Assembly (NCBI GenBank): GCA_963732905.1
Contig: CAVTBM010000012.1
Coordinates: 1-64,000, forward strand
Reading direction: 5' to 3'
DNA: 64,000 nucleotides
Origin: DASQZK01 sp963732905
GTDB lineage: Bacteria; Bacteroidota; Bacteroidia; Bacteroidales; GCA-2748055
Shown here: piece after piece, positions 17,839 to 26,929 of the stretch
Layout: each line of letters begins with the position of its first letter
Numbering within the stretch: the first letter of the stretch is position 1
Made by a program: the position numbers and the translations under genes
Notes under the pieces: model-generated
What the model saw: the letters and a program-made list of their open reading frames with translations, nothing else
Told to the model about the DNA's origin: nothing
Databases searched by the model: none

Positions 17839-19824
17839 ATGGGTTACCTTCAGTTTGACAAGAATCAGTTAGTCAACCTTGAATACTCTCTTAGTCGGGA
17901 GTTGATAAGGTCAAACCGCGCAGGATCTTATGCCTCTACGACCATTGTTGGTTGCAATACGAGGAAATACCACGGCCTGCTTATTTGCTCCTGTCATAAA
18001 GCCAATGATGAAAAATACCTTTTACTCTCATCGCTGGATGCAACCGTCATTCAGCACGGACAGGAATTTAACCTGGGCATTCATAAGTACCAGGGAGATC
18101 TGTATATTCCACGGGGACACAAATATATCAGGGACTTTGAAGCGGAGACAACCGGACTTACCACATTTCGGGTAGGAGGCGTGGTCCTTAAAAAAGAAAG
18201 CCTGCTGGTAGAGAAACAGCAACAGATGCTGATACGCTTCACACTTACAGAAGCCAATTCTCCGACCTACCTGAGATTCCGTCCATTTCTCGCTTTCAGA
18301 AATATTCATCAACTGAGCAAAGCCAACCTGAACGTCAATACAAAATACAGGAAAGTGGAAAATGGCATTATGACCAGGCTGTATGAAGGTTTCCCCGGAT
18401 TATACATGCAATTTTCCAAAGAGGTCGAGTATATACATGCTCCTGACTGGTATTATAATATTGAGTATATGGAGGAGCAGAAAAGAGGATATGAGTATAA
18501 AGAGGACCTCTTTGTACCCGGATATTTTGAGTGCCAGATCAGAAAAGGGGAAAGCATTATCTTCTCAGCCTGTACAAATGAGGTGAAGACGTCTTCTCTG
18601 AAAAGAAATTATACGGCCAATAAAAATGAGAGGATCCCTCGTGACAGTTTCATCAACTGCCTGCTGAATTCTGCCGATCAGTTCCTGGTCAAGAAAGAAA
18701 AAGGGACGGAGATCATCGCCGGTTATCCATGGTTTGGAGCGTGGGGTCGTGATACTTTCATCGCATTACCCGGGCTTACCCTTTCAACAGGAAAGATAAA
18801 AATTGCCGGTGAGATCATCGATACAATGATCAGGCGGATGAAGGGCGGTTTGTTTCCAAATACAGGGAACGATGATGATACCGCTTATAATTCAGTCGAT
18901 GCTCCTTTATGGTTCATCTGGTCGTTGCAGCAGTATGAAAATTACAATGGTTCACCCGACATCTGGGAAAAGTACGGGAAGACGGTCAAACTGGTACTGA
19001 ATGCCTACCGGCAGGGCACGATGTTCAACATCAGGATGCTTGATAACGGACTGATTTTTGCAGGTGAGCCGGGGATGGCCCTGACCTGGATGGATGCCAT
19101 CACGCCAGACGGGCCTGTCACTCCAAGAATCGGGATTCCGGTTGAGATCAGTGCACTCTGGTATAATGCAGTAATGCAATGTCTTGTATGGGCCGAAAAC
19201 GCCGGTGATCATAAATTCGTTAATGAATGGGGAAAAATACCTGAATTAACCGCCGCCTCTTTCGTCCGGGAATTCTGGGATGATGATCGCGGTTACCTTG
19301 CAGATGTGGTCAGTAACGGAACTGTCGATGCTAACGTACGTCCCAATCAGGTCATTGCAGCAGCCATGCCTTTCACTCCGCTTACCAAGGCTATGAAAAA
19401 CAGCATTCTGGAGGTGGTGAAAAGCGAACTGCTTACACCCAAAGGTCTGCGAACGTTATCCCCGAAAAACCAGGATTACAAAGGCGTATATTCCGGTAAC
19501 CAGGTCGAGAGGGACGGGGCATATCATCAGGGAACAGTATGGCCCTGGCTTTTGGAACATTTCGTTAAGGCCTATCTTGATGTTCACAAAAATTCAGGAC
19601 CCGGCATGGCACGCCAGATACTGAACGGGTTTCACGATGATATGACCTTTCATGGCATAGGGTCGGTATCAGAGATTTACGACGGTGACCCTCCTCACAC
19701 TCCCCGCGGAGCAGTGAGCCAGGCCTGGAGCGTAGCGGCGTTACTCCGGATCAATGAAATGATTGCCAAACACGAACTTTTAGACGAACAAATGAATACT
19801 AATATTAATAAAGCTGTGCGATGA
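17839..19824 (+). CDS. Glycogen debranching enzyme (amylo-alpha-1,6-glucosidase)
   Basis: 661 residues. The N-terminal ~220 residues match the bacterial/archaeal GDE_N beta-sandwich (SREllRSNRAGSYASTTIVGCNTRKYHGLL). Residues ~280-645 form the (alpha/alpha)6 catalytic domain of GH133/GDE_C type, with AGYPWFGAWGRDTFIALPGL, GNDDDTAYNSVDAPLWFIWS, LTWMDA and YHQGTVWPWLL. It removes alpha-1,6-linked glucose at branch points of glycogen. No signal peptide, so cytosolic. First gene of the operon; its stop overlaps the next start by four bases (ATGA). The start follows the poorly conserved TTTACG and has no clear Shine-Dalgarno. Confidence 0.95.
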   Translation: MGYLQFDKNQLVNLEYSLSRELIRSNRAGSYASTTIVGCNTRKYHGLLICSCHKANDEKYLLLSSLDATVIQHGQEFNLGIHKYQGDLYIPRGHKYIRDFEAETTGLTTFRVGGVVLKKESLLVEKQQQMLIRFTLTEANSPTYLRFRPFLAFRNIHQLSKANLNVNTKYRKVENGIMTRLYEGFPGLYMQFSKEVEYIHAPDWYYNIEYMEEQKRGYEYKEDLFVPGYFECQIRKGESIIFSACTNEVKTSSLKRNYTANKNERIPRDSFINCLLNSADQFLVKKEKGTEIIAGYPWFGAWGRDTFIALPGLTLSTGKIKIAGEIIDTMIRRMKGGLFPNTGNDDDTAYNSVDAPLWFIWSLQQYENYNGSPDIWEKYGKTVKLVLNAYRQGTMFNIRMLDNGLIFAGEPGMALTWMDAITPDGPVTPRIGIPVEISALWYNAVMQCLVWAENAGDHKFVNEWGKIPELTAASFVREFWDDDRGYLADVVSNGTVDANVRPNQVIAAAMPFTPLTKAMKNSILEVVKSELLTPKGLRTLSPKNQDYKGVYSGNQVERDGAYHQGTVWPWLLEHFVKAYLDVHKNSGPGMARQILNGFHDDMTFHGIGSVSEIYDGDPPHTPRGAVSQAWSVAALLRINEMIAKHELLDEQMNTNINKAVR

Positions 19825-21113
19825 GGGTATTAATGTTCGGCTGGGAATTTCCACCACATATCTCAGGTGGTCTTGGAACAGCATCCTTTGGGTTGACCAG
19901 GGGACTTACAAAAATACCAGGGTTACAGATCCGATTTGTGATCCCTAAGGCTTTTGGTGATGAAAATCCCCGTAAGCTTGAACTCATTGGAGCCAACCAG
20001 GTGGCACTGACCCGGCATAAAAAGAATTATGAAGGCTTTCTCAGAGAGATCGAATATATTGAGGTAGATTCAATGCTTGTGCCATATACCGATCCTGAAG
20101 AATATGAACGAAAAGTAAAGGAAGCCAAATCAGGTAAACGATCCTACATTCAGACCTCATTCAGAGGCAAAATTGATTTTAGCGGTGGTTATGGTGACAA
20201 TCTTTTCCAGGAGATTGCAAATTATGCCATTGTAGCCTCCGTACTCGGCGAGAGTGGAGATTTTGACATTATCCATTCTCACGACTGGCTTACGTTTCCG
20301 GCAGGCATAGCGGCAAAAAGGGTATCGGGCAAACCGCTCGTTCTCCATGTTCATGCAACCGATTTCGACCGCAGCGGAGGAAGTGTCAATCCGGCTGTTT
20401 TCGAAATAGAGAAAAAGGGAATGGATGCCGCCGATGTGATTATCGCAGTCTCAAATTTAACCCGGAACACCATTATTGAAAAATATGGGATTTCTCCCGA
20501 CAAGGTCCATACGGTTCATAATGCCGTTGAACCCCTTGGTGAATTAGAAAAAAAGGCTCTCAGGAAATCTTACAACGACAGGATCGTAACCTTCCTCGGA
20601 AGAGTTACGCTTCAAAAAGGTCCAGAATTTTTTGTAGAAGCGGCGTACAAAGTTCTTCAGAAAATGGACAACGTGCGTTTTGTCATGGCAGGATCGGGGG
20701 AACTGTTTAACAGGATGGTCCTTCGTGCTGCTTCACTCAGAATTGCAGATAAATTTCATTTCACTGGTTTCCTGCACGGTGAGGACGTATACCGTATGTT
20801 CTCGATCAGCGATGTGTATGTTATGCCTTCAGTATCGGAACCGTTCGGGATCTCACCCCTTGAAGCTATGCAGTCTAACGTCCCTGTCATAATCTCCCAC
20901 CAGTCCGGCGTGGCAGAGGTATTAAATTATGCCCTGAAGGTGGATTTCTGGGATGTCGATGCCATGGCAGATGCTATATACGGACTGTTGAATTATAAGG
21001 CACTTTCCGATATGTTCAAACATTTTGGAAAGGAAGAAGTCGATAATATGAAATGGGAAAATTCAGCTCTGAAAGTGAATGAGATTTATTCAACATTGTT
21101 AAACCATTTTTGA
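19821..21113 (+). CDS. Glycosyltransferase family 4 (GT-B), glycogen locus
   Basis: 430 residues with a GT-B fold: N-terminal WEFPPHISGGLGTASFGL loop, DIIHSHDW, a middle VVTFLGRVTLQKGPEFFVEAA segment and the C-terminal sugar-nucleotide site SEPFGISPLEAMQSNVPVIIS (E-x7-E). It resembles glycogen/starch synthase-like glycosyltransferases, and its position within the glycogen cluster supports an alpha-glucan role. It overlaps the debranching-enzyme gene by four bases and precedes the GH57 gene by 12. The donor (UDP- or ADP-glucose) and whether it primes, elongates or makes maltose-phosphate-like products are not readable here. Confidence 0.9.
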   Translation: MRVLMFGWEFPPHISGGLGTASFGLTRGLTKIPGLQIRFVIPKAFGDENPRKLELIGANQVALTRHKKNYEGFLREIEYIEVDSMLVPYTDPEEYERKVKEAKSGKRSYIQTSFRGKIDFSGGYGDNLFQEIANYAIVASVLGESGDFDIIHSHDWLTFPAGIAAKRVSGKPLVLHVHATDFDRSGGSVNPAVFEIEKKGMDAADVIIAVSNLTRNTIIEKYGISPDKVHTVHNAVEPLGELEKKALRKSYNDRIVTFLGRVTLQKGPEFFVEAAYKVLQKMDNVRFVMAGSGELFNRMVLRAASLRIADKFHFTGFLHGEDVYRMFSISDVYVMPSVSEPFGISPLEAMQSNVPVIISHQSGVAEVLNYALKVDFWDVDAMADAIYGLLNYKALSDMFKHFGKEEVDNMKWENSALKVNEIYSTLLNHF

Positions 21114-21125
21114 TCCCTAATAATT

Positions 21126-22616
21126 ATGAGAACAATCTGCCTGTATTTTCAGATCCATCAACCGTTTCGTTTCAGGCGTTACCGTTTTTTCGATATCGGG
21201 AATGAACACTACTATTATAATGATTTTCTCAATGAAAGTATAATGCAAAAAGTGGCCGACCGTTGCTACCTTCCCGCCAACAGGCTCCTGCTGGATCTGA
21301 TCCGTAAGCATGAGGGGAAATTCAGAGTGACGTTTTCCATTTCAGGCATCGCACTGGATCAGTTTGAGCTTTATGCCCCTGAAGTAATAAGCTCCTTCAG
21401 GGAACTGGCTGAAACAGGCTATGTTGAATTCCTTGATGAGACGTATGCCCATTCACTGATCTCACTAAAGGACAAAGATGAATTTGTGTCTCAGGTGAAG
21501 CAACATCATGATAAGATGAAAGCCCTGTTTGATTACGAACCCGTTGTTTTCAGAAATACCGAGCTGATCTATTCGGATGAGATCGGTGCGCAGGTGGCAG
21601 AAATGGGATATAAAGGCATTCTCACCGAAGGGGCTAAACATGTGCTCGGCTGGAAAAGTCCGAACTTCCTCTACGCTAACTCAATCAATCCAAAATTGAA
21701 AGTCCTCCTGAAGAACTTTAAGCTGAGTGACGACATTGCTTTCCGGTTTTCAAACAAAAGCTGGTCTGAATACCCGCTGACTACTGAAAAGTTTGTCAGC
21801 TGGCTGAATAAAACCCCTAAAAATGATGAGACCATAAATCTCTTCATGGACTATGAAACATTCGGTGAGCACCACTGGAAAGATTCAGGCATTCTGGATT
21901 TTCTCAAGTCCTTTCCTGCAGCGGTATTTAAGAATTCCAAATTTACCTTTTCAACTCCCTCCCAGATTATAGAGGAACTTCAGCCTGTATCGGTCTTGAA
22001 TGTGCCTTATCCTATTTCATGGGCCGATGAAGAAAGGGATCTGACTGCCTGGCTTGGAAATCCGCTTCAGGAGCAGGCCTTTAACAAACTCTATGACCTG
22101 CTCGGTAAAATCCGTGAAATTGATGATGCCAGGATTAAAAGGGATTTTACCTACCTCCAGCAAAGTGATCATTTTTATTATATGTGTACTAAGTTTTTCT
22201 CCGACGGAGACGTTCATTCCTATTTTAATCCTTTTGATACTCCTTATGAGGCTTTCATTAATTATATGAATATCCTTAGTGATTTCGAGATACGGGTGAA
22301 TGCTGAGTTGTCGGCCAGGACTGATGATGAAACGATAAAGCTTAGCAAGATCATAGCCGAGAAAGATATACTTATCGGGAAATATGAAAAGCAGCTGGCT
22401 GAGATGCGGGTATCTGCATCTAGCGGTTTACAACATCAGTCGGATGAGGAATTGATGAATAAGCCCGGACAACACATAAAGACGGGTACAACGACAGCTG
22501 CGGCTAAAAAATCTTCGGGAGCACGCACCGGTAAAAAAGCCGTAGTACGAACCGATGAAGGAAAACAGGGAAAAACGATCAAAAAAGCTACCGTTTCCAA
22601 GTCACAAAAAAAGTAA
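21126..22616 (+). CDS. GH57 alpha-amylase / 4-alpha-glucanotransferase-like, with basic tail
   Basis: 496 residues. The N-terminal ~400 residues are a GH57 (beta/alpha)7 barrel: YFQIHQPFR, TFSISG, E146 in FRNTELIYSD (nucleophile) and D242 in LFMDYETFGEHHW (acid/base). Family members are amylases, 4-alpha-glucanotransferases or branching enzymes; which applies here is not determined. From residue ~405 a helical segment (SKIIAEKDILIGKYEKQLAEM) leads into a ~60-residue Lys/Ala/Thr/Ser-rich tail (TTAAAKKSSGARTGKKAVVR, ending KATVSKSQKK). That tail is not part of the GH57 fold. Cytosolic; 26 bases upstream of the synthase-phosphorylase fusion. Confidence 0.93.
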   Translation: MRTICLYFQIHQPFRFRRYRFFDIGNEHYYYNDFLNESIMQKVADRCYLPANRLLLDLIRKHEGKFRVTFSISGIALDQFELYAPEVISSFRELAETGYVEFLDETYAHSLISLKDKDEFVSQVKQHHDKMKALFDYEPVVFRNTELIYSDEIGAQVAEMGYKGILTEGAKHVLGWKSPNFLYANSINPKLKVLLKNFKLSDDIAFRFSNKSWSEYPLTTEKFVSWLNKTPKNDETINLFMDYETFGEHHWKDSGILDFLKSFPAAVFKNSKFTFSTPSQIIEELQPVSVLNVPYPISWADEERDLTAWLGNPLQEQAFNKLYDLLGKIREIDDARIKRDFTYLQQSDHFYYMCTKFFSDGDVHSYFNPFDTPYEAFINYMNILSDFEIRVNAELSARTDDETIKLSKIIAEKDILIGKYEKQLAEMRVSASSGLQHQSDEELMNKPGQHIKTGTTTAAAKKSSGARTGKKAVVRTDEGKQGKTIKKATVSKSQKK

Positions 22617-22642
22617 TTTCGGACTATTGTTAAAAGAAAAAG

Positions 22643-25600
22643 ATGAACAAGGATAGGAAAATGCCCAACCGATTATTTGAGGTTAGTTGGGAAGTTTGCA
22701 ATAAAGTCGGGGGAATACATACAGTCATATCAACGAAGGCCCTTACACTTGAAAAAGAATTTGGTGACAATTATATATTAATCGGGCCCGATGTCTGGCG
22801 TGAGACCACAGAGCACCCTGAATTTCAGGAAGATCAAAGCCTGCTGCAGGGATGGAAGAAAAAGGCAGCAGCCCAGGGACTTCGGGTAAGGGTGGGCAGA
22901 TGGAAAATAAAAAGCAAGCCGCTGGTTTTCCTTGTCGATTTTACCACATTTTTCTCAAAGAAAGATGAAATCTTCAGTAAATTCTGGGAGATATATAAGC
23001 TGGATTCAATCGCCGGGGCCTGGGATTATATTGAACCTTCCCTTTTCGGATATGCTTCGGGTAAAGTTATCGAGAGTTATGTCAGGTATTTCCTGACTTC
23101 CCACGAAAGTGTGGTCGCACAGTTCCACGAATGGATTACCGGGGCCGGACTGTTGTACCTGAAGACAAGCATTCCCCAGGTCGGTACAGTTTTTACCACC
23201 CATGCAACTGTTGTTGGCCGTGCCATTGCCGGAAATCTCCAACCTCTGTACAGTAAGCTTGAAGAATATAACGGAGACTTAAAAGCTTCGGAACTTCATC
23301 TTACCAGCAAACATTCGATGGAGAGGATATGTGCTAAAAATGCTGATGTTTTTACGACGGTAAGCGAGATCACAGCCAGAGAATGCAGGCAATTCCTTCT
23401 TAAGGAAGTGGACGTCATCACTCCCAACGGATTTGAAGGCAGTTTCATTCCTCCTGAAGAAACCTTTCTTCCAGGACGTGAAAAGGCCAGGAAAATATTA
23501 CTCGGTGTGGCTGGCACGCTGCTTGAAGAGAATCTTGCGGAGGACACCTTTATTGTGGCCATTTCGGGCCGGTATGAATTTAAGAACAAAGGGATCGATC
23601 TGTACCTCGATGCCCTCGGGGAGCTGAACTCAGGGAAAAAACTGAAGAAATATGTACTGGCGTTTATCCTTGTGCCGGCCAGTCATTATGGTCCGAGAAA
23701 GGACCTGGTGGAAAAGATGAAGGATCTCTCCCTGGCCCTTACAGGTGACCGCTTTTTAACCCATAATCTGCACTATGCCGATCATGACCCGGTGATGAGC
23801 CGGATTAAATCGGCCGGAATTACTAATAAGCCGGGCGATAATGTCAGAGTGATCTTCGTGCCCTCCTATCTGAACGGCAATGACGGGATTTTCGACCTGC
23901 CCTATTATGAATTACTTATCGGAACGGACCTCACCGTTTTCCCATCCTATTATGAACCCTGGGGTTATACTCCACTTGAGAGCCTCGCTTTTCATATCCC
24001 GACCATTACCACCAGCGTTTCCGGATTCGGGCTATGGGTGAAGGAAAACTTTACCGATACGGACGATGCCATTTATATACTCGACCGGAACGATCACAAT
24101 GACGGAGAGGTGGTTGAGGGAATATCGGATGCAATTCGCAGAATGGAAAACATGTCGGCAGCCGACATTATGATAGCCCGGGACAAAGCATCGGCCATTT
24201 CAGGTTCCGCCCTCTGGAAAATTATGATAGAGCATTACAGGGAAGCCTATAGCATTGCCCTTGAAAAAGTGGATGAAAGGGTGGATGATTTTATTGAAAC
24301 TGAACGTGTTGAACAACTCCCCGAAGTGACTTTCCTACCCGGACAAATTCCCTTCTGGAAGAAAGTCATCATTCAGCAGAATATCCCTAAAAAGCTTAAA
24401 CCTCTTGAGGAGATGAGCAAAAACCTTTGGTGGAGCTGGAACCCTGAAGCCGTCGAGATGTTCAGGTCTATCGACACCGAATTATGGGATGAGTGCGCCG
24501 GGAATCCGATCCTGCTGCTTGAAAAGCTGCCTTATCAGCGATTGTCTGAGCTGGAGAAAGACAATAACTTCATCGCCAAAACTGAAAAAGTCTATTCCGA
24601 ATTCAGAAACTATATCAACTCTACGGAAAATAAGCATCCCCAGGTAGCCTATTTCAGTATGGAATTCGGATTGCATGAATCACTCAAGATTTACTCGGGA
24701 GGGCTGGGCATACTCGCCGGTGATTACCTGAAGGAAGCCAGTGATTTTAATTATAATATTGTGGGCATCGGATTATTGTACCGTTTTGGATATTTCAAAC
24801 AAGACCTTTCGGCCGCAGGCGAGCAGATCGCAGTGAATGAAGCCCAGATATTTTCCAATATTCCGGCAACTCCCGTACAGGATGAAAAGGGAAACTGGAC
24901 GAAAATCACCATCGTACTCCCGGGCCGCGACCTGATGGCAAGGATTTGGATGGTAGAGGTTGGCCGGGTAAAGCTTTATCTGCTTGATACCGATTACGAG
25001 GACAATCAGGAACAGGACCGGTCTATCACCCATCACCTTTATGGCGGGAACAACGAAAACCGTTATAAACAAGAGCTTCTCCTGGGTGTCGGCGGGATCA
25101 GGGCATTACGGGCCCTTGGACTCGATCCTGATATTTTTCACTGCAACGAGGGACATGCTGCCTTTATCGGACTTGAAAGGCTAAGGGAATTCATCCAGGA
25201 GCAAAACCTGACCTTCCCGGAATCACTGGAGATCGTCCGTTCATCCACCCTTTTTACAACGCATACACCAGTGCCGGCAGGGCACGATTATTTTGATGAA
25301 GATATGATGCGTACTTATATGGCACACTACCCCAACAGGATGAAAATCACCTGGGAGCAGATGATGAACCTTGGCCGGATGCATCCAAATCAGAGGGGTG
25401 AACGCTTCTCCATGAGCTGTCTTGCCGTAAACCTTTCACAGGAGGTCAACGGTGTTAGTGAGATTCACGGGAAAGTTAGCAGGGAGATGTTCGCAGATAT
25501 GTGGAAAGGCTATATGCCCGAAGAAGTACCTATCGGATATGTCACCAACGGGGTTCATCTTCCGACCTGGATTTCCGGTAAATGGAGGGAGCTCTATAAG

Positions 25601-26884
25601 AATCATATCGACCCGGAGTTTTGTAGCAAACAGCATGACCGGCAGATCTGGGCCCGGATCCGGGATGTGGATCAGGCGGAGATTTGGAAGATCAGAAGCG
25701 CAGAACGGAAAAGCCTGATCGACTTTATCAAGGTTCGGTTACGTCAAAATTCTACCAGGACGAATCTGAATCCCAAACTGCTCGTGGAAATTCAGGAACG
25801 GCTTGATGCCAATGCCCTGACTATTGGCTTTGCCAGGCGGTTTGCCACCTATAAAAGAGCGCACCTGCTTTTCCGTGACCCGGAAAGGCTTTCCTCAATC
25901 CTGAACAATCCGTTTATGCCGGTTCAGCTTTTATTTGCAGGGAAAGCACATCCCAATGATAAGGCAGGTCAGGAGCTGATAAAGAAAATTGTAGAGTTTT
26001 CTTCCGACAAAAGGTTCCTGGGCAAAGTGATCTTCCTTGATAATTATGAAATACCTCTGGCTAAAAGGTTGATCCATGGCGTCGACATTTGGTTGAACAC
26101 ACCTACTAGGCCCCTTGAAGCTTCAGGAACAAGCGGTGAAAAGGCCTTGCTGAATGGTGTTCTTCATTTCAGTGTCCTCGACGGCTGGTGGGCTGAGGGT
26201 TATAAACCCGGAGCAGGATGGGCCCTTCAGAAAGACCGGTTTTATGAGAGCCAGGACTTTCAGGATCAGCTCGACGCTGAAACCATTTACAATATGCTTG
26301 AAAATGAGATAGCACCCCTGTTCTATAAACGAGATGCAAGAGGTGTTCCTGTTGGCTGGGTGAGTATGATCCAGAAATCCATTGGTGAAGTGGCCCCTGA
26401 ATTTACCATGAACAGGATGTTACGTGATTATATTGACAAATATTACGTGAAGCTGTATGACCGTTCATTGAAATTACGGGAAGAAGAATACGAAATGGCC
26501 GGCAGGCTGGCACACTGGAAAAGAAGGATTCTGAATGCATGGAGCCAGATAGATGTGGTCTCCGTGGTCTATCCCGATACAAACCGGCAAAATATTACCG
26601 TGGGTAACAAATATGTCAGCGAAGTGGTTCTCGACCTGAAGACACTTTCTCCAAATGAAATCGGAATTGAATATATCACAGGCGAAATCGGTGAGACTGG
26701 CGACTTCATGAAAATTGTAAGTGTGCAGGAATTTGAGCTGGAGAAAGCTGAAGGATCCAGAGCATGGTTCCGCCTGGAGACCGTCCCTGTTGAGCCGGGT
26801 ATTTTCGACTATGGCATCAGGTTATACCCGAAAAACGATCTTCTTGCACACAAGCAGGATATAGGACTGGTCAGGTGGATATGA
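22643..26884 (+). CDS. Glycogen synthase (GT3-like) fused to alpha-glucan phosphorylase (GT35)
   Basis: 1413 residues. Residues ~10-555 match GT3 glycogen synthase, the animal/fungal type that uses UDP-glucose: FEVSWEVCNKVGGIHTVIST, QFHEWITGAGLLYLK, ATVVGRAIAGN, and the E-x7-E pair (E438, E446 in YYEPWGYTPLESL). Residues ~570-700 carry the N-terminal DUF3417-like region, then the GT35 phosphorylase: YFSMEFGLHESLKIYSGGLGILAGDYLKEASD, HCNEGHAAF, TTHTPVPAGHD, GFARRFATYKRA, and Lys1167 in ASGTSGEKALLNG as the pyridoxal-phosphate lysine. One chain thus carries opposing chain-building and phosphorolytic activities. The reading frame is uninterrupted. Last gene of the plus-strand operon. Confidence 0.95.
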   Translation: MNKDRKMPNRLFEVSWEVCNKVGGIHTVISTKALTLEKEFGDNYILIGPDVWRETTEHPEFQEDQSLLQGWKKKAAAQGLRVRVGRWKIKSKPLVFLVDFTTFFSKKDEIFSKFWEIYKLDSIAGAWDYIEPSLFGYASGKVIESYVRYFLTSHESVVAQFHEWITGAGLLYLKTSIPQVGTVFTTHATVVGRAIAGNLQPLYSKLEEYNGDLKASELHLTSKHSMERICAKNADVFTTVSEITARECRQFLLKEVDVITPNGFEGSFIPPEETFLPGREKARKILLGVAGTLLEENLAEDTFIVAISGRYEFKNKGIDLYLDALGELNSGKKLKKYVLAFILVPASHYGPRKDLVEKMKDLSLALTGDRFLTHNLHYADHDPVMSRIKSAGITNKPGDNVRVIFVPSYLNGNDGIFDLPYYELLIGTDLTVFPSYYEPWGYTPLESLAFHIPTITTSVSGFGLWVKENFTDTDDAIYILDRNDHNDGEVVEGISDAIRRMENMSAADIMIARDKASAISGSALWKIMIEHYREAYSIALEKVDERVDDFIETERVEQLPEVTFLPGQIPFWKKVIIQQNIPKKLKPLEEMSKNLWWSWNPEAVEMFRSIDTELWDECAGNPILLLEKLPYQRLSELEKDNNFIAKTEKVYSEFRNYINSTENKHPQVAYFSMEFGLHESLKIYSGGLGILAGDYLKEASDFNYNIVGIGLLYRFGYFKQDLSAAGEQIAVNEAQIFSNIPATPVQDEKGNWTKITIVLPGRDLMARIWMVEVGRVKLYLLDTDYEDNQEQDRSITHHLYGGNNENRYKQELLLGVGGIRALRALGLDPDIFHCNEGHAAFIGLERLREFIQEQNLTFPESLEIVRSSTLFTTHTPVPAGHDYFDEDMMRTYMAHYPNRMKITWEQMMNLGRMHPNQRGERFSMSCLAVNLSQEVNGVSEIHGKVSREMFADMWKGYMPEEVPIGYVTNGVHLPTWISGKWRELYKNHIDPEFCSKQHDRQIWARIRDVDQAEIWKIRSAERKSLIDFIKVRLRQNSTRTNLNPKLLVEIQERLDANALTIGFARRFATYKRAHLLFRDPERLSSILNNPFMPVQLLFAGKAHPNDKAGQELIKKIVEFSSDKRFLGKVIFLDNYEIPLAKRLIHGVDIWLNTPTRPLEASGTSGEKALLNGVLHFSVLDGWWAEGYKPGAGWALQKDRFYESQDFQDQLDAETIYNMLENEIAPLFYKRDARGVPVGWVSMIQKSIGEVAPEFTMNRMLRDYIDKYYVKLYDRSLKLREEEYEMAGRLAHWKRRILNAWSQIDVVSVVYPDTNRQNITVGNKYVSEVVLDLKTLSPNEIGIEYITGEIGETGDFMKIVSVQEFELEKAEGSRAWFRLETVPVEPGIFDYGIRLYPKNDLLAHKQDIGLVRWI

Positions 26885-26929
26885 TCCCGGCAACAAGGAA
26901 GGCTGAATAAGCAAAAAAGCATCCTTGTC

